This document shows positions 9,345 through 21,700 of a DNA stretch of 64,000 bases, piece by piece. The stretch's first letter is position 1, and each line of letters begins with the position of its first letter. The notes beneath the pieces are model-generated. The model had not been told where the DNA came from and did no database searches. It saw only the letters and a list, made by a program, of their open reading frames with translations. The position numbers were made by a program, and so were the translations under genes. This stretch comes from Maniola hyperantus (taxonomy: Eukaryota > Arthropoda > Insecta > Lepidoptera > Nymphalidae). The DNA lies in the NCBI RefSeq assembly GCF_902806685.2, contig NC_048542.1, forward strand, positions 1,534,533 to 1,598,532. The letters run 5' to 3'.

Positions 9345-9716
9345 TAGCTGCCCCGGCGAACTTCGTTCCGCCTAACAGTCGATTAATTTTTTTTAAATTT
9401 TTCTCTCCGTAAGAACCATCCTCGTATTTCAAGGAATATTATAAAAAAAGAATTAGCGAAATCGGTTCAGCTGTTCTCGAGATTTGCGATGGCAATACAT
9501 TTGGTGATTCATTTTTATATTATAGACTAGCTGCCCTGGCGAACTTCGTTCCGCCTAACAGTCGATTCAAAATTTTTAAATTTTTCTCTCCGTAAGATCC
9601 ATTCTCGTACCTACTTTCAAGGAATATTATGAAAAAAGAATTAGCGAAATCGGTTCAGCTGTTCTCGAGATTTGCGATCAGCAACACATTCAGTGATTCA
9701 TTTTTATATATGTATA
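9345..9716 (+). mobile_element. Family P elements, two copies in tandem
   Basis: Two copies (about 9350-9525 and 9530-9716) start CTAGCTGCCC(C/T)GGCGAACTTC, share CTAACAGTCGATT and TCGGTTCAGCTGTTCTCGAG, and end in TTTTTATAT. The layout suits RTE-type tails or dependent SINEs. A reversed copy is at 34855-35040. Confidence 0.7.
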
Positions 9717-9827
9717 GAGAAGATATACTTAAATATAAACTTCACATGTAACTTTTAAAAAATGTAAGGAAATCTAACAACCAACTTGGCTTTTAAATAA
9801 AAGATGGGATTAAATGATGCCTGATGG

Positions 9828-9962
9828 GATTAAACGGTGCAACGGATCGACGTGATTTTTTGCATGGGTATAGTTAAAGACATGGAGAGTGACATAGGCT
9901 ACTTTTTATCCCGGGAAATCAAAGAGTTCCCACGGGATTTTTAGTCGCGGGCATCAGCTAGT
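9828..9962 (-). mobile_element. Family A SINE, truncated
   Basis: CAACGGATCGACGTGATTTT, GACATGGAGAGTGACATAGG and GTCGCGGGCATCAGCTAGT. The head with the GTTTGTT tract is missing. Confidence 0.7.
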
Positions 9963-10530
9963 ATGTCATAACCTCCCATACAAAACAAAAAGGAACGTAT
10001 TTTCACGAACTCGGATCGGATGAGTGCGTGCCCTTATACCTATTTCAAAATCCAAAAGCGATAAAAAATGCTATCATCCCGCACAGCTCGCTTGCTCCAA
10101 AATGAAAAGTGGATAAATGCACTAACGAATATTAAAAACTATTTTTCTTTCTCACGCTGAAGTGTAAAGACTAAAGCGGAATAAATTAAGCCTATTATGC
10201 ATTTCCACGTTGAGAGGATAATTTCGGGCGGCTCGTCGGATCTGGCGCGCGTCCAGTGGGGCTAACGACCTTTGGAACTAACTGGAACTTCTATTAAAAT
10301 TCTCGGCGGTAAATGATAGAATTATTGTTAGAGCCAGTACTTATACTTAGAGCTTCTCTTCTGTAATCTATTTTTAGAATTTAAAATGTCCATCCACTAA
10401 AGGCAATCAACCGGAAAGAGCCATCGCATTATTATCGGACAAAATATGAAGTGGCATTGGGAAGAAAAGTGTCTTCGTGTTTAACACCATACGGCCCAGA
10501 AGCTGAGGTTAGGACCAATATGTGAGTCGT
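9963..10530. other. Intergenic, nothing recognised
   Basis: No open frame of note and no repeat family seen elsewhere in the window. Confidence 0.4.
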
Positions 10531-10532
10531 AA

Positions 10533-10895
10533 TCATCATCATCATCAACCGATAGACGTCCACTGCTGGACGGATTGTTACATAGGTCTCTTGTAGGGAC
10601 TTCCACATGTCTCCAGCGGCTCTCTGCGACTTGTCTGATGTCGTCCGTCCACATAAACTTTAACAGTTTCTAGAGGATGGCGAACTGTTTATTTTAAAAT
10701 GTATTATTGAAATTTACGTGATCAAAAAAAAAAAAAGTAGGGGAGGGGGGTTCTTCCAACACTGCGCCTTTCCATTCCAGCATCTTGGGACCCGTACGTC
10801 TATCGGTTTTCCGAACTATGTGCCCTGCCCATTGCCACTTCAGCTTCGCAACCCGGTCAGTTACTCTAGTTCTCCTACGGATCTCCTCATTTAGT
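10533..10895 (-). mobile_element. Family F RTE-type LINE C-terminus
   Basis: The minus strand corresponds to the end of an endonuclease-reverse transcriptase ORF: RRRTR..., then a GQGT-type linker and a C-terminal WTDDIR-like block, ending in CGGTTGATGATGATGATG. An insert of about 90 nt at 10655-10735 interrupts it. Confidence 0.65.
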
Positions 10896-11189
10896 AAGTG
10901 AAAATAAATTGCCTATCTACCAACAAACAACTTACTTTCATTTAACTACATGTAACTTAACAAATTAGGTAAAACGAGGGTTCAGGAGGCTCGCAGTCGT
11001 AAATACAGCTATAATGAGCCGATAATAGACGAGGCTTAATGGCGAGCATTACTCTCCAATACCCATTATCAGCGGGTGCTAGGAGCCCGAAACGTCGATT
11101 GTGTGAAAGAATTATTGCTACCACTCACGCACGTAGGTTTAGACGATGTATCGAAAAGGACTCAGAACAAGGTCCTCAGGGTAGGTATA

Positions 11190-11540
11190 TAAAATCCCGC
11201 AAACTATTTTGGACTTACCTTTGCACAAGTTTAAAAAATCTATTAAAAATAATATGCTCCTGAAAAAAGAATATTACACAATTGAAGATTATCTAAATGA
11301 TAAAAGAGCGTGGATTTGACCTGCAGCTCGTTCCAGCAACGCACAAGACTGCAAATACTATTTTATACATGGCATAATCTTGTACCTATATCAAATATTT
11401 GAAAGAGCAACCGCCGAGTTTCTTGCTGGTTCTTCTCGGCAGGAAAGGCATTCCGAACCAGTGGTAGATGCATCCGACTATTCGTAAGCACTTGTGAAAG
11501 TTTATACGAATAAAAAAGATTTTCATTTTCATTTTCATAT
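11190..11540 (+). mobile_element. Family H LINE 3' end
   Basis: It encodes FWTYLCTSLKNLLK, then (with a frameshift) LKKEYYTIEDYLNDKRAWI and a stop. The 3' UTR has GTTTCTTGCTGGTTCTTCTC and a repeated TTTTCA tail. Confidence 0.75.
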
Positions 11541-11559
11541 GCTCTGCGTAATCACTACC

Positions 11560-11790
11560 CATATTATAATAAATGGGAAAGTGTGTTGGTTTGTTGGTTT
11601 ATCGGTTTGTCCTTTAATTATATCGCTACGGAGCCACGGCTCGACGTGATTTTTGCGTGGGTATAGTAATAGTTAAAGACCTGGAGAGTGACACAGGCTA
11701 CTTTTTATCCTGGAAAGGAAATCAAAGACGTCCCACAGGATTTTCAAAAACCCAAATCCACGCGGACGAAGTCGCGGGCATCCTCTAGTA
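11560..11790 (-). mobile_element. Family A SINE, near full length
   Basis: From ACTACCCATATTATAATAAA through GTGTGTTGGTTTGTTGG and GACCTGGAGAGTGACACAGG to GACGAAGTCGCGGGCATC. Confidence 0.75.
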
Positions 11791-12189
11791 TGTAATAAAT
11801 CACGTCGATTTGTTGGTCCGTTGCGGCGTGTTGAAGGACAAACAATAGGTAGTGACATAATACGAGTAGGTACCTAATGATGCGAAAGAGTGCCTGTTTG
11901 TCCTTCAATGACGCCGCAATGAATCGACGTAATTATTTTTAAAAGGAGACTTGTGCTTAGTAGTGGGCCACCGATGGGTAGAGATGATGATTTTTAAAAT
12001 AAAACAAAACATTTTAAAAAACGACTTAAGTTTATTTTCAAAAGAATTACAAATTTAACAATACGTATAAATTACATTTACTCTAATATGCACATTATTT
12101 ACAATAATTTATTGTAATATTTCTTAGGTATCATATTGCTAATAATTAAAACTATTAAAGAATAAAGAAGCCAATTAGCTTTAGCTGCG

Positions 12190-12670
12190 CGAATCGTCTA
12201 GACTTCATATTTTTATGAGACTCCACAATGGCACCTCATTGGCACCGACCCCAAAAAATATTATTATGGAACTATATTAACTCTTGTATACATAATATAT
12301 TCGGTAATAAATTAAATTATTTTTCAATTTTTAGTGTTTGTGTATCGAAGTCGGTTTTTATTATTTTTGTAAATTTTTTTTATTTCACAATTTTTAGTGG
12401 GCCCATGGAATTATGCTATGACTGGTTAAAAATCTACTGTTTACTAAGCTATTACACTGATCGCGAGCAATTTACTCTTATCCGTTGAGGAGTTCCAGTA
12501 TCTATCTTCGAAGATGTTCATCAGATCTTCACCAAATTTAAATGGGACCAACTTTGAAGTGTACCCTTTCAAACAAAAAAAGAATGTAATCGAGGAACAT
12601 ATATAAAACATTAAAAAAAAAAGATTCCGACGAATTGAGAACCTCCTCCTTTTTTTGAAGTCGGTTAAAA
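12190..12670 (+). mobile_element. Family L element ending TTGAAGTCGGTTAAAA
   Basis: It shares TATGACTGGTTAAAAATCTA, TCCGTTGAGGAGTTCC and TTCATCAGATCTTCACC with the reversed copy at 27777-28490. It ends at GAAGTCGGTTAAAA. No coding capacity. Confidence 0.7.
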
Positions 12671-12677
12671 AGCTTAA

Positions 12678-12905
12678 TCACTACCCATATTATAAATGCG
12701 AAAGTGTGTTAGTTTGTTTGTTGCTTTATTGTTTTGTCCTTCAATCACGTCGCAACGGGGCAACGGATTGACGGAATTTTTTGCATGGGTATAGTTAAAT
12801 ACCTGGAGAGTGACATAGGCTACTTTTTATCCCGGAAAATCAGAGTTCCCACGGGATTTTTAAAAACCTAATACCACGCGATTGAAGTCGCGGGCATTAG
12901 CTAGT
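12678..12905 (-). mobile_element. Family A SINE, near full length
   Basis: ACTACCCATATTATAAATGC to GTCGCGGGCATTAGCTAG, directly after the family L element. Confidence 0.75.
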
Positions 12906-12906
12906 T

Positions 12907-13343
12907 TGCTATAATCTGCTGAAGCAGACAAATCTGTATGGTGCAACTGTTGCACTGCATGTTACATGCAGCATGCGATATGCACCGCCCGCCCTCCTCG
13001 ATTTGTCATGATCGTTACTTTGTAAGGTCTGCATCTCCTGAGGATGCTCGTCCGATGAGGAGATGCCGCGCGAAACGTGCGTCGGCTTCGGCCGTGGCTA
13101 GTTACCGCCCTACGGTACGATGCCGTGTAGCAACCAAAGGGATGTGGGTTTAATAAAAAACTGCCATACCACATCCAGGTTAGCCTGCTTCCATCTTAGA
13201 CTGCATTATCACTTACCACGAGGTGAGATTGCAATCAAGGGCTAACTTATATCTGAATAAAAAAAAGTAGGAGGGCGACGGTGCATGTCGCAATGCTGCA
13301 AGTTGCACGGATTAGTCTGTTTCAGCAGATTATAGCAAATTGA
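12907..13343. mobile_element. Inverted-repeat element interrupted by a family E SINE
   Basis: The outer arms (TTTGCTATAATCTGCTGAAG at 12906 and the reverse complement CAGCAGATTATAGCAAA at 13327) extend about 80 nt with mismatches. The centre (about 13085-13265) holds GGTACGATGCCGTGTAGCAA and the tail GGCTAACTTATATCTGAATA with poly(A), the family E SINE body. Confidence 0.7.
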
Positions 13344-13604
13344 GCTTTTGGTTCCTTGTATTGTACAAAACAACATTAATTTGAACTTAATACAGCATAA
13401 GTACACGCTCAACTCTGATATATAATCTACCTACCTATAAAATTAAAGTAACAAAATATTCTGTGTGACGAATTAGGATTGAAACGCACATGCGTTACGT
13501 GACTGGGCGGCACAGAATTATTAATTTAATAAAAAACTGCATTGATACGGCATTGCAAATTATTACAGTGCCCAGTAGTAAAATATATTAAGTACAGAGG
13601 CTTA

Positions 13605-13710
13605 CAGCCGTACTCAGAGTCGCTAATTGTTACTTAAGATTGGGTTAAAACGAGACAGATATATGTGAGAGATATAGCTCTGTCTCGTTTTAACTAAAGT
13701 AAGTAACGGT
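13605..13710. mobile_element. Family J palindromic MITE
   Basis: GCCGTACTCAGAGTCGCTAA begins the left arm; TTAAAACGAGACAGATATA and CTGTCTCGTTTTAAC pair across the centre. The right outer end is lost. Confidence 0.7.
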
Positions 13711-14214
13711 TAGAAAGCAAAATAAGAAAGAGATAAGTAATTGTTAGTTTTGGCTGTCATTGAAACTGATAAGGGACAAAACGTCACATAAGTATATACG
13801 CGACAGAGATATTCTACAAAGTCGAAACTGCCGATTATCTCTTTCTAAAGCTCGATGAGTAATATATTGAGTAATAGTTACGTCAATCAGCCGCGTCCGA
13901 TAATTTATTTCCCCTGATTTCCCCCTTTCACCGTCTTTTAGTTCAAAACAATTGAAACTTGTCAGATAAAACTAATTCGTGTCAGATTTTTGGTGTGAAT
14001 AAAATTGAGGAACAAAAGGCCTCAAACTTACAGAGAAGTATCCGGTATCTTCATTACTTCCGGAAAAGGAAAGTTTTAATGTCACTTCCAAACTTGAAAC
14101 TTGGACTTTTTGCTCAACCTAATTAGTTTGAACTAAGTACGTAACAATTATCATAGCTCGGGTAAAGAAATTATCTTTTCAATGATGGATATTGGATTGG
14201 ATGGTAAAGCTCGA
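13711..14214. other. Intergenic, nothing recognised
   Basis: No repeat family shared with the rest of the window and no open frame of note. Confidence 0.4.
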
Positions 14215-14390
14215 ATCACTACTAATATTATAAATGCGAAAGTGTGCTTGTTCTTCAATCACATCGCAGAATTTTTTTACACATAATATAATATAGTTAA
14301 AAACCGGAAGAAATATCGTTTGCCAAAAAATTAAAGAGATCTCAAGTTGTTCCAAAAACCTAAATCCATCATCGTGAGCATCAGTTAATT
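14215..14390 (-). mobile_element. Family A SINE, degenerate
   Basis: ACTACTAATATTATAAATGC and GCGAAAGTGTGCTTGTT are clear; the remainder is diverged. Confidence 0.5.
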
Positions 14391-14399
14391 GCAAATTTT

Positions 14400-15258
14400 C
14401 AGTGGCACAAAACCATAGACATAGGTACCTACGTTTTACTACGTTACTATTAAAACCGAGTTTTCGGCATTCAAGGTTTACAAATCTATTATTTATTTAT
14501 TTTTTAACAAAAGAAAATTATGACGCCATAGGGATGATTTTTGCCAATACGCGGCGCGGACGAGGCACGGATTCAAAACATCACGAACATTTTATATGAA
14601 GCAGTTCCGTGCCTACGAGAGTCCGCGCCTCGTACGTGGTAGGTACGGCCCGCGCCCGCCACGTGTTAGCATAAATCATCCCTTACCTGTAAATACTAAA
14701 TAGTGGTAAATTTCAGTTTTAAAGGTTTATAAAAGTATTAAAACTCAATAAACTTACGCATCTTAATATACTTAAGAAACATTAATTATTTTATATTTTC
14801 ACAATAGAATTCATTAATAGGTACATTTTTAATTTTCGATAAAATTTAACAGTGTAGCATCTAATAATATTAATAAATTAAAATTTTATTTCAATTAAAC
14901 AATATCATGGAAGACTTTAAAATTACAATTTATAAAAACATATACGAGTTTCTCTCTTTTGATAAAGTTATTTTAATACTATAACTAAGTCAAGCTTATA
15001 ATAAACAATTTGAAAATGTAAACTCAAAGCCTAAAATTTCAACCACAGTTTTCAAAATATCAATGCAGAAAATCTACAGAAAAGGTCTTTAGTTTCATTT
15101 TTTGTCGTGGGAATCTAATTAACCCAGGAAACCTAGGAAACGTCCATTTGCTTTATTCAATTAATAATTCGCTTATAGTTACTTATTTTACAATTTGAAT
15201 GTCAAATCCCGAAGACTGAAAATGTGTTTCAGAATTCGATTTCTGGGGATGTTCTTCG
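14400..15258 (-). other. AT-rich DNA downstream of gene 2, possible 3' UTR
   Basis: On the minus strand this follows the gene 2 stop and the open frame behind it. An AATAAA-type signal occurs near 14886 (ATTGAAATAAAA on the minus strand). No cleavage site can be fixed. A GC-rich patch at 14550-14690 has CCGCGCC/GGCGCGG complements. Confidence 0.35.
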
Positions 15259-15621
15259 TTATCTGGGGGCCTCTATATCGGCTTTCACAACAAACTTCCT
15301 ACTTCTGGAAGGCGAATCATCCACGCCGTAGAAGCATACGCTTCGTTGCGGATATATTCTCTTAATATCTACAGATGAACCTATATTTCTTGGCAGTGTC
15401 TTAGCTTTGAAGTCACTCTTTAAACAATAGTCATATATAAGTTTTGGTCCTTCATCGAAATGTTGGCTGTAATAACCGTCACAAGTTTCGAAAGATACAC
15501 TCTTTGACAAGCTGTCGAAACATACGTGCGGTTGGTAGGAACCTTCGGGGCAGGTTCTGGGTTCGCGAGGGGCCTCGTGGGGCCAGGGGGGTATCGGGGC
15601 CCATGGAGGGGGCCCCGAAGG
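15259..15621 (-). CDS. Open frame of 120 codons directly behind and in frame with the gene 2 stop
   Basis: After CGC TGA GGA TGA the gene 2 frame reopens at 15621 and runs 120 codons to TAA (15259-15261). It begins with a Pro/Trp-rich stretch (PSGPPPWAPIPPWPHEAPRE), continues RTCPEGSYQPHVCFDSLS and KSVSFETCDGYYSQHFDEG, and ends VCFYGVDDSPSRSRKFVV, KADIEAPR. Composition looks protein-like and cytoplasmic (Ser/Tyr/basic, no hydrophobic segment). It could be a longer tail reached by readthrough or alternative splicing, or a tail cut off by new stop codons. The second stop is in a UGA-C context, which is among the leakier ones. No convincing acceptor was found just upstream. Confidence 0.45.
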   Translation of the reverse strand, partial: PSGPPPWAPIPPWPHEAPREPRTCPEGSYQPHVCFDSLSKSVSFETCDGYYSQHFDEGPKLIYDYCLKSDFKAKTLPRNIGSSVDIKRIYPQRSVCFYGVDDSPSRSRKFVVKADIEAPR

Positions 15622-15627
15622 TCATCC

Positions 15628-15716
15628 TCAGCGAATCGGCTTGGACACGATGATGACGTCAGGTGCTGATCGGGTGGTTTCGGTGCTCATCGGGCGGCGA
15701 TCCGGGTATTTCTTTT
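15628..15716 (-). CDS. neto: Gene 2 exon 13, last coding exon
   Basis: Acceptor GTTAACAG. The split codon C|AA gives Q, then KKYPDRRPMSTETTRSAP, DVIIVSKPIR and TGA at 15628-15630. It is colinear with the gene 1 last exon. The same frame reopens after a second TGA six nucleotides on. Confidence 0.85.
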
Positions 15717-18700
15717 CTGTTAACAAAATACGTATAAGACGAAAATCTAAAATACTATTGACATAACAGGTTACATTGGATCTGTAGACGCAGTTACTGC
15801 CTTAGACTAGGTATTGACTGCAAATTCGCTTTGACGACCTCCCTGGCGCAGTGATAAGAACTGTGGTCTTTTTATTGGGAGGCCCCAGGTGCGATTCCTG
15901 GCAGGGGTTTGGAATTTAATAATTTCTAAATTTCTGGTCTGGTCTGTTACCTTACCGGCAAAGCCGTGCCGCCAAGCGATCCAGCGTTCCAGTACGATGC
16001 CGTGTAAAAACCAAAGGGGTATGGGCTTAATAAAAACTGCCATACCTCGTCCAGGTTAGCCCGTTAAACGTTAAAACAGCGCCTCGAAACCATTTAAAAG
16101 TAATCATCTAGCCATCATATTTTTCAGGGTGAACTAATCTTGTATCAAACATAGTCTAACAGCCGCACTCATATTTGAATGACTGACCGCGGTACTCAGA
16201 GTCTCTAATCGTTACTTAAGATTGAGTTAAAACGAGACAGATTTATGTGAGAGATATAGCTCTGTCTCGATTTAACTAAACTTAAGTAACGATTAAGCGA
16301 CTCTGAGTGCGGCTGTAAGAGTGACCTATTTAAGAGTCCTCTCAAGGGTGACCTCAACCCGCTTTGATATTTCATCGTCAGATAAGGTAATGTATGGCTC
16401 TTTAAGATAACTCGTCTCAAGTTTTGTCGGCGTCGCTTGTTTTATCTTCAAGGGCTGGTTATTCCGGGAGCAGTTCAACTTTGTTTCTCTTGTTTAACCC
16501 TTTTATACAAGAAGTAGAAAAGTTTTGGAGATTTCTGTTTGCGTAAACAAGAAAATTTGAATTTTATTCTTAAGGTGACGCAGTACGCTCGACCGAAATT
16601 GGCAGCACACGTGGATAACCTGTTTGCTTTTCACTTGACGATGGCACCGATTCCGTTGTCTTTCTCTAAACTAAATTTAGAGTATCTGCATCCTTTTCTT
16701 TTTAGCAATGCTAAGAATGGAAAGAACATGAACTTTACATTTAAAGACTCTAAATTTTAGTGCACACTAAAAATTTAAATAGTAGGTTCGCGACTGTGCG
16801 CTAAAATTACGGGTTTTATCATCTAAAAATAAAATTTAAAACTGTCAAACTGCGTCTGTCCTTTTTATATTACATTAGTAAGAAGAGTATGCGAATACTC
16901 TAAAATTAGGTTAAGCTCAGAATCAGTACCATTGTATGAGAAAGGTGAGAGGCAAGATGATTTTCACCGTAATCAAGCGCGCGAAAAGGGTTTAGGAAAA
17001 ATATTTTTGAAAAAAAAAATATACTAAATGTATATTTGCAAAGTAAAGATATTTCGGCTAATAAATAAACTATATCTAAAGTTAAATTGTTTTAGAAATA
17101 AGTTTTAAATATGTTACGCCTGGTGAGGTATGGCATATTGTAAAATTAGTTGCATGCAGTAGCAACTTGAATAATTTATTGAAATCACTACGAGGTAACG
17201 CCCTAGTTAACGTGTATATTAAAGGAGAAACTGACTGACATATCAACGTACATACTATATAGTACGTAATTGTCGTACTTATGGTATTTTTAATTCCTTG
17301 ACTGCGATCTCACCTGATGGTAAGTGATGATGCAGTTTAAGATGGCAGCGGACTAACCTGGAAGGGGTATGGCAGTTTCTTTAAACCCATACCCCTGATC
17401 GGTTTTTACACGATGTGAGGGTAGTTTCGACTTACGTGGTTTCTCCTCCTGCTCAGTAGCCTGCCTGATCAGCTCGATGGTGATCTGCGAGGTGTTGGTC
17501 TGCGGGGGCGAAGGCCTAACAATGGTGGCGCCGGAGTACCCGAACGTGGAGAACCCTCGGCTGTTTGTTGTGTTGGACCCTGGGGAAATGGTCCGAGTTA
17601 AGCACAATTTTTTTTTTTTAAAGAATATTATTAGCCATGTTAAATGACTAATATTCCCCTTTCCTCTCCAACTAAGCGTCAGGCTTGTGCTAGGAGTAGG
17701 TACGACAATAGTGCAACGGGCGGGGTTTGAACCGTCGACCTTTCGGTTTTCAGTCCACTGCTTTACCGGTTGAGCTATTGATGCTCTTGTGAGATTGTGA
17801 AGCTCACATCTGCTGACTTGTCCAGCTAACTGCTTAATGCATAAATACCTAAATACTCTCGTCAATTGATAAATCACCCATTGCGTAGGCTTAAGATTCT
17901 TTTTTATGACTGTTTTTTTATCCCGGAAAATCAAAGAGTTCCCATGGGATTTTAAAAACCTAAATCCACGCGGACGAAGTCACAGGCAGGATCTAGTCTA
18001 AATACTGACTGACTGACTGATCTATCAACACTCAGCTCAAACTACTGAACGGGTCTGGCAGAAATTTGGCATGCAGATAGCTATTATAATGTAAGTAGCG
18101 GACTAAGAAAGGATTTTTGACAATTCAACCCCTAGGAGGGTGAAATAGGGGTTTGAAATTTATGTAGTCCACGCGGACGAAGTCGCGAGCATAAGCTAGT
18201 CATCAATAATATAGTAAACAATATTCAGAAATCAAAGTTAGATTGAAATAGTACAAACAAAATAATGTAGCGTTAAGAAATGGTACAGAAGACAAACGAA
18301 AAAGAAAGTAGGTACAAATCGTATTAGTTTAATAATAAACAATGTATAGTCCCAAGGCAAGATCCGGCCTTTTTATGTGAAAAATCGGTCAAGTGTGAGT
18401 CCGACTCGCACACGAAAGGTTCCGTACCATCGTATAAGAACATTTTGTGATGTGAATTCACGGTTTTCGGATTTTTCCCTATACTTGTGTTATGAGACAT
18501 TGCTACCTGCTAAACATGATTCTAGGTCAACGGGAAGTCACTACCCATATTATAAATGCGAAAGTGTGTTTGTTTGTTGGTTTATTGGTTTGTTGGTTTG
18601 TCCTTCAAACACGTCGCAACGCAGCAATGGATTTACGTGATTTTTTGCATGGGTATAGTTTGAGACCTGGAAGAGTGACATAGGCTATTTTTTATCCCGG

Positions 18701-21700
18701 AAAATCAAAGAATTCCCACGGGATTTTTAAAAACCTAAATCCATGCGTATGAAGTCGCGGGCATCAGCTAGTAAGTTTTGATTCCCTTATGTTGACAGGC
18801 AAACAACTATAACAGTTCCTTTTTTCATTTTAAGATACTGAACCCTGAAAACGGCAAATCTGCTGGCAATTTTCCCACAGCTAAAGAAATAAGAATACAT
18901 CATAGAGCGATTCCACAAAACTTGGTTGTCAACCCTCGGGATAGCAAGGGGAGCGTTCGCAGGTTGCCATTTTATCAGTGTTCCTCCCTTCTTATTTGCA
19001 AACTATAAGTTATTATTCAAAACAGTGGTTTTAGTACGAGCTAGCACATCTTGAAAACGTTGGCGGATTTCGAGCATCGAAACACGGTAACGTCAAAGTA
19101 AAATGCACTTTGGCCATGTTTTATGCTTAAGTTTGTCCACACATCTCCAGATAGTGCCTCAAGTAAAACTTCAAATTATTTTTTGGAATACAGAATACAT
19201 TAGTATTTTTAGGGTTCCGTATCCGCAGGGTGCCAACGGTACCCTATTACTATGGCTCCGCTGCCCGTCCGTCCGTCCGTCGTAATTAGGTAGAGACCTA
19301 CAATTTTCACAGAATGTGTATAATATTTCTATTGCCGCTATAACAACAAATACTAAAGATTTCATAATTGGCGCCATTAAAATATAAAACATTTAATTGT
19401 GGTATTCCTTGTATGATGGTACCCTCGCTGTGTGAGTCCGACTAGCACTTGACCGTTTTTTAGTTTTTTATAATAATGACCTGTTCTGAAGGTAAAGTGT
19501 TTTGTTATCGAAATCGATCCACACTGTCGAGATGAGTGAACTCGTACTAAGCGACCTGGTACAGCCTCTTTCAAGCGCACATTATTGTAATTTTATTAGA
19601 TTTCAGAGTTTATGTTCTGCGGAGAAGAGAGACCAAAAGAAATGTTACTAACTTATAATGAAGAAGGCGCGGCCACTGTCACTATACCCATATTGTAAAT
19701 GCTAAAGTTATTGTTTGTTTGTTGGTTTGTCCTTCAATCACGTCGCAACGGACCAAATGATCGATCGGCGTGATTTTTTGCATGGGCATAGTCTAAATAT
19801 ATAAAAGGAAAATGTGAGTGAGTGACTTATCTATCAACACATAGCTCAAACTACTGGACGGATCAGGCTGAAATTTGGCATGCAGAATGCAGATAGCTAT
19901 TATGACGTAGGCATCCGCTAAGAAAGGATTTTTGAAAATTCAACCCCTAAGGGGGTGAAATAGGGGTTTGAAATTTGTGTTGTTCACGCGGACGAAGCCG
20001 CGAGCATAAGCTAGTAGTTTATAAAATAAAAACTATAGTTTTTTTTAATAATTTTTTAGTGTTTTACCTACACTTCAGGGAAATTACTAAATAATTTTAA
20101 ATACATATCAAAAATTGCGTAACCGGCAGGAATCGAACCTGCATCTTCTGGACCAGAAGATACGATGGAGAAGGTACGATTCCTGCCGGTTACGCAATTT
20201 TTGATATGTATTTAAATTTGTCCAGAAAATGCAAGTTCGATTCCTGCCAGTTATGCAATTTTTGATATGTATTTAAAATTATTTAAAAACTATAGTGATC
20301 TGTAAGTTTGCCCTATTACCTAAGCTATGGTATTCTCAATTTAAACGCATAGTACGTATAATAGGCCTTTACAAACTCGTTTGGATGATGAACCTATAAT
20401 ATAGACTTGGAAATTGGAATATGCCCACAATATGCTTGAGGAATGGCAGATGTAGTATGCAGTGGCGTGCAGGTCATAGAGGCATAAATGCACTGCGTAC
20501 CCCAGTTGTAATAGCTCAATGCATATTTTTCATTATGACCTGCCAGTAAACAGGTTCCTACCTAACTAATGCCTACCCTGGCTTAAGAGTCTGTGCACGC
20601 CACTGGTAGTATATATAGTTAACTACAACACAACATTGTAGCCAATGTGCCTAAAGGCAACCTAATTGTATGGAATTGAACTATCCAGTGATTGTTCACT
20701 TCAGTCTTCACAGAATTCTAAATAAGCTAATAGAAACGGCATTTGCTCTTCTTTGATTCTAACATCATCAACCGATAGACGTCCACTGCTGGACATAGGT
20801 CTCTTGTAGGGACTTCCACAACCCACGGTCTTGCGCCGCCTGAATCCAGCGGCTCCCTGCGACTCATCGGATGTCGTCCGTCCACCTAGTGGGGGGTCTT
20901 CCAACGCTGTGTCTTCCGTTTTCCGCGTACGATTCTTTATAATAATAATATTTTTTTTACGGAAAAAAGTTAGTATTGCGCTCTCTCTGTTACGTAATCG
21001 CATACAAATTACAGAGATAAAAATCTCAGTGGGCGTTAACCATTTTGAGGTACCAACCTATCACAAACGAAACTATGTTTTCGAATTGAATTTAGAATGT
21101 TTTTTGGAAATATTTTCGAATTGAATTTCGAATGTTTTTTGAAAACGTTTTCGAGTTGAATTTCGATTGTTTTATGTTTGTGATTGGTTGGTGTTTCAAA
21201 ATGGTTAACGGCCACTGAGATTTTTGTCTCCGTCATTTGTATGGGATTACGGAACAGAGAGAGCGCTATACTAACTTCTTTCCGTGGATAGAGTAATAGA
21301 TAAAATATGTATATTAAATGAAATAGCACTTACCATCAGAACTCACTGTTGGATCGGTTTGAAATAAACTCTCTCTTGTCTGACACCCAGACTCCTTCGT
21401 ATCCGGCGCACCAACTGACGCGTCTCTTATTTCTCTTACTTTCTTCTCTTCGCTCTCTTTCTTTCTTAATGACTCTTCCTTCTTACTTAAGTCACTCCGT
21501 CTCGTTCTTCCATTCCGTTCTATCCTTACGTCTTCAGTTTTGGGGACGTCGTTCACTTCTCTGCGCCAGGGTTCGTCGTCTAGATCGAGGTGGGTTTCTT
21601 GGATGAAGTCAGAGTCTATGCTAGTTGGCTATAAAATATAAAATTGGTTAGTTGACTGGTATAAAGGGAAACAATACAGGGTGTAACCAGAACTAGCAAA

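Noticed and set aside
13034..13080. Hammerhead-ribozyme-like core (CCGATGAG ... CGAAAC)
   Set aside because: The core needs CTGATGA; here it is CCGATGA, and stems I and III cannot be drawn convincingly.
17353..17934. 193-codon minus-strand ORF as a separate gene
   Set aside because: It is gene 2 exon 12 joined by chance to an upstream family D SINE and intron; the acceptor at 17580 and agreement with gene 1 define the real exon.
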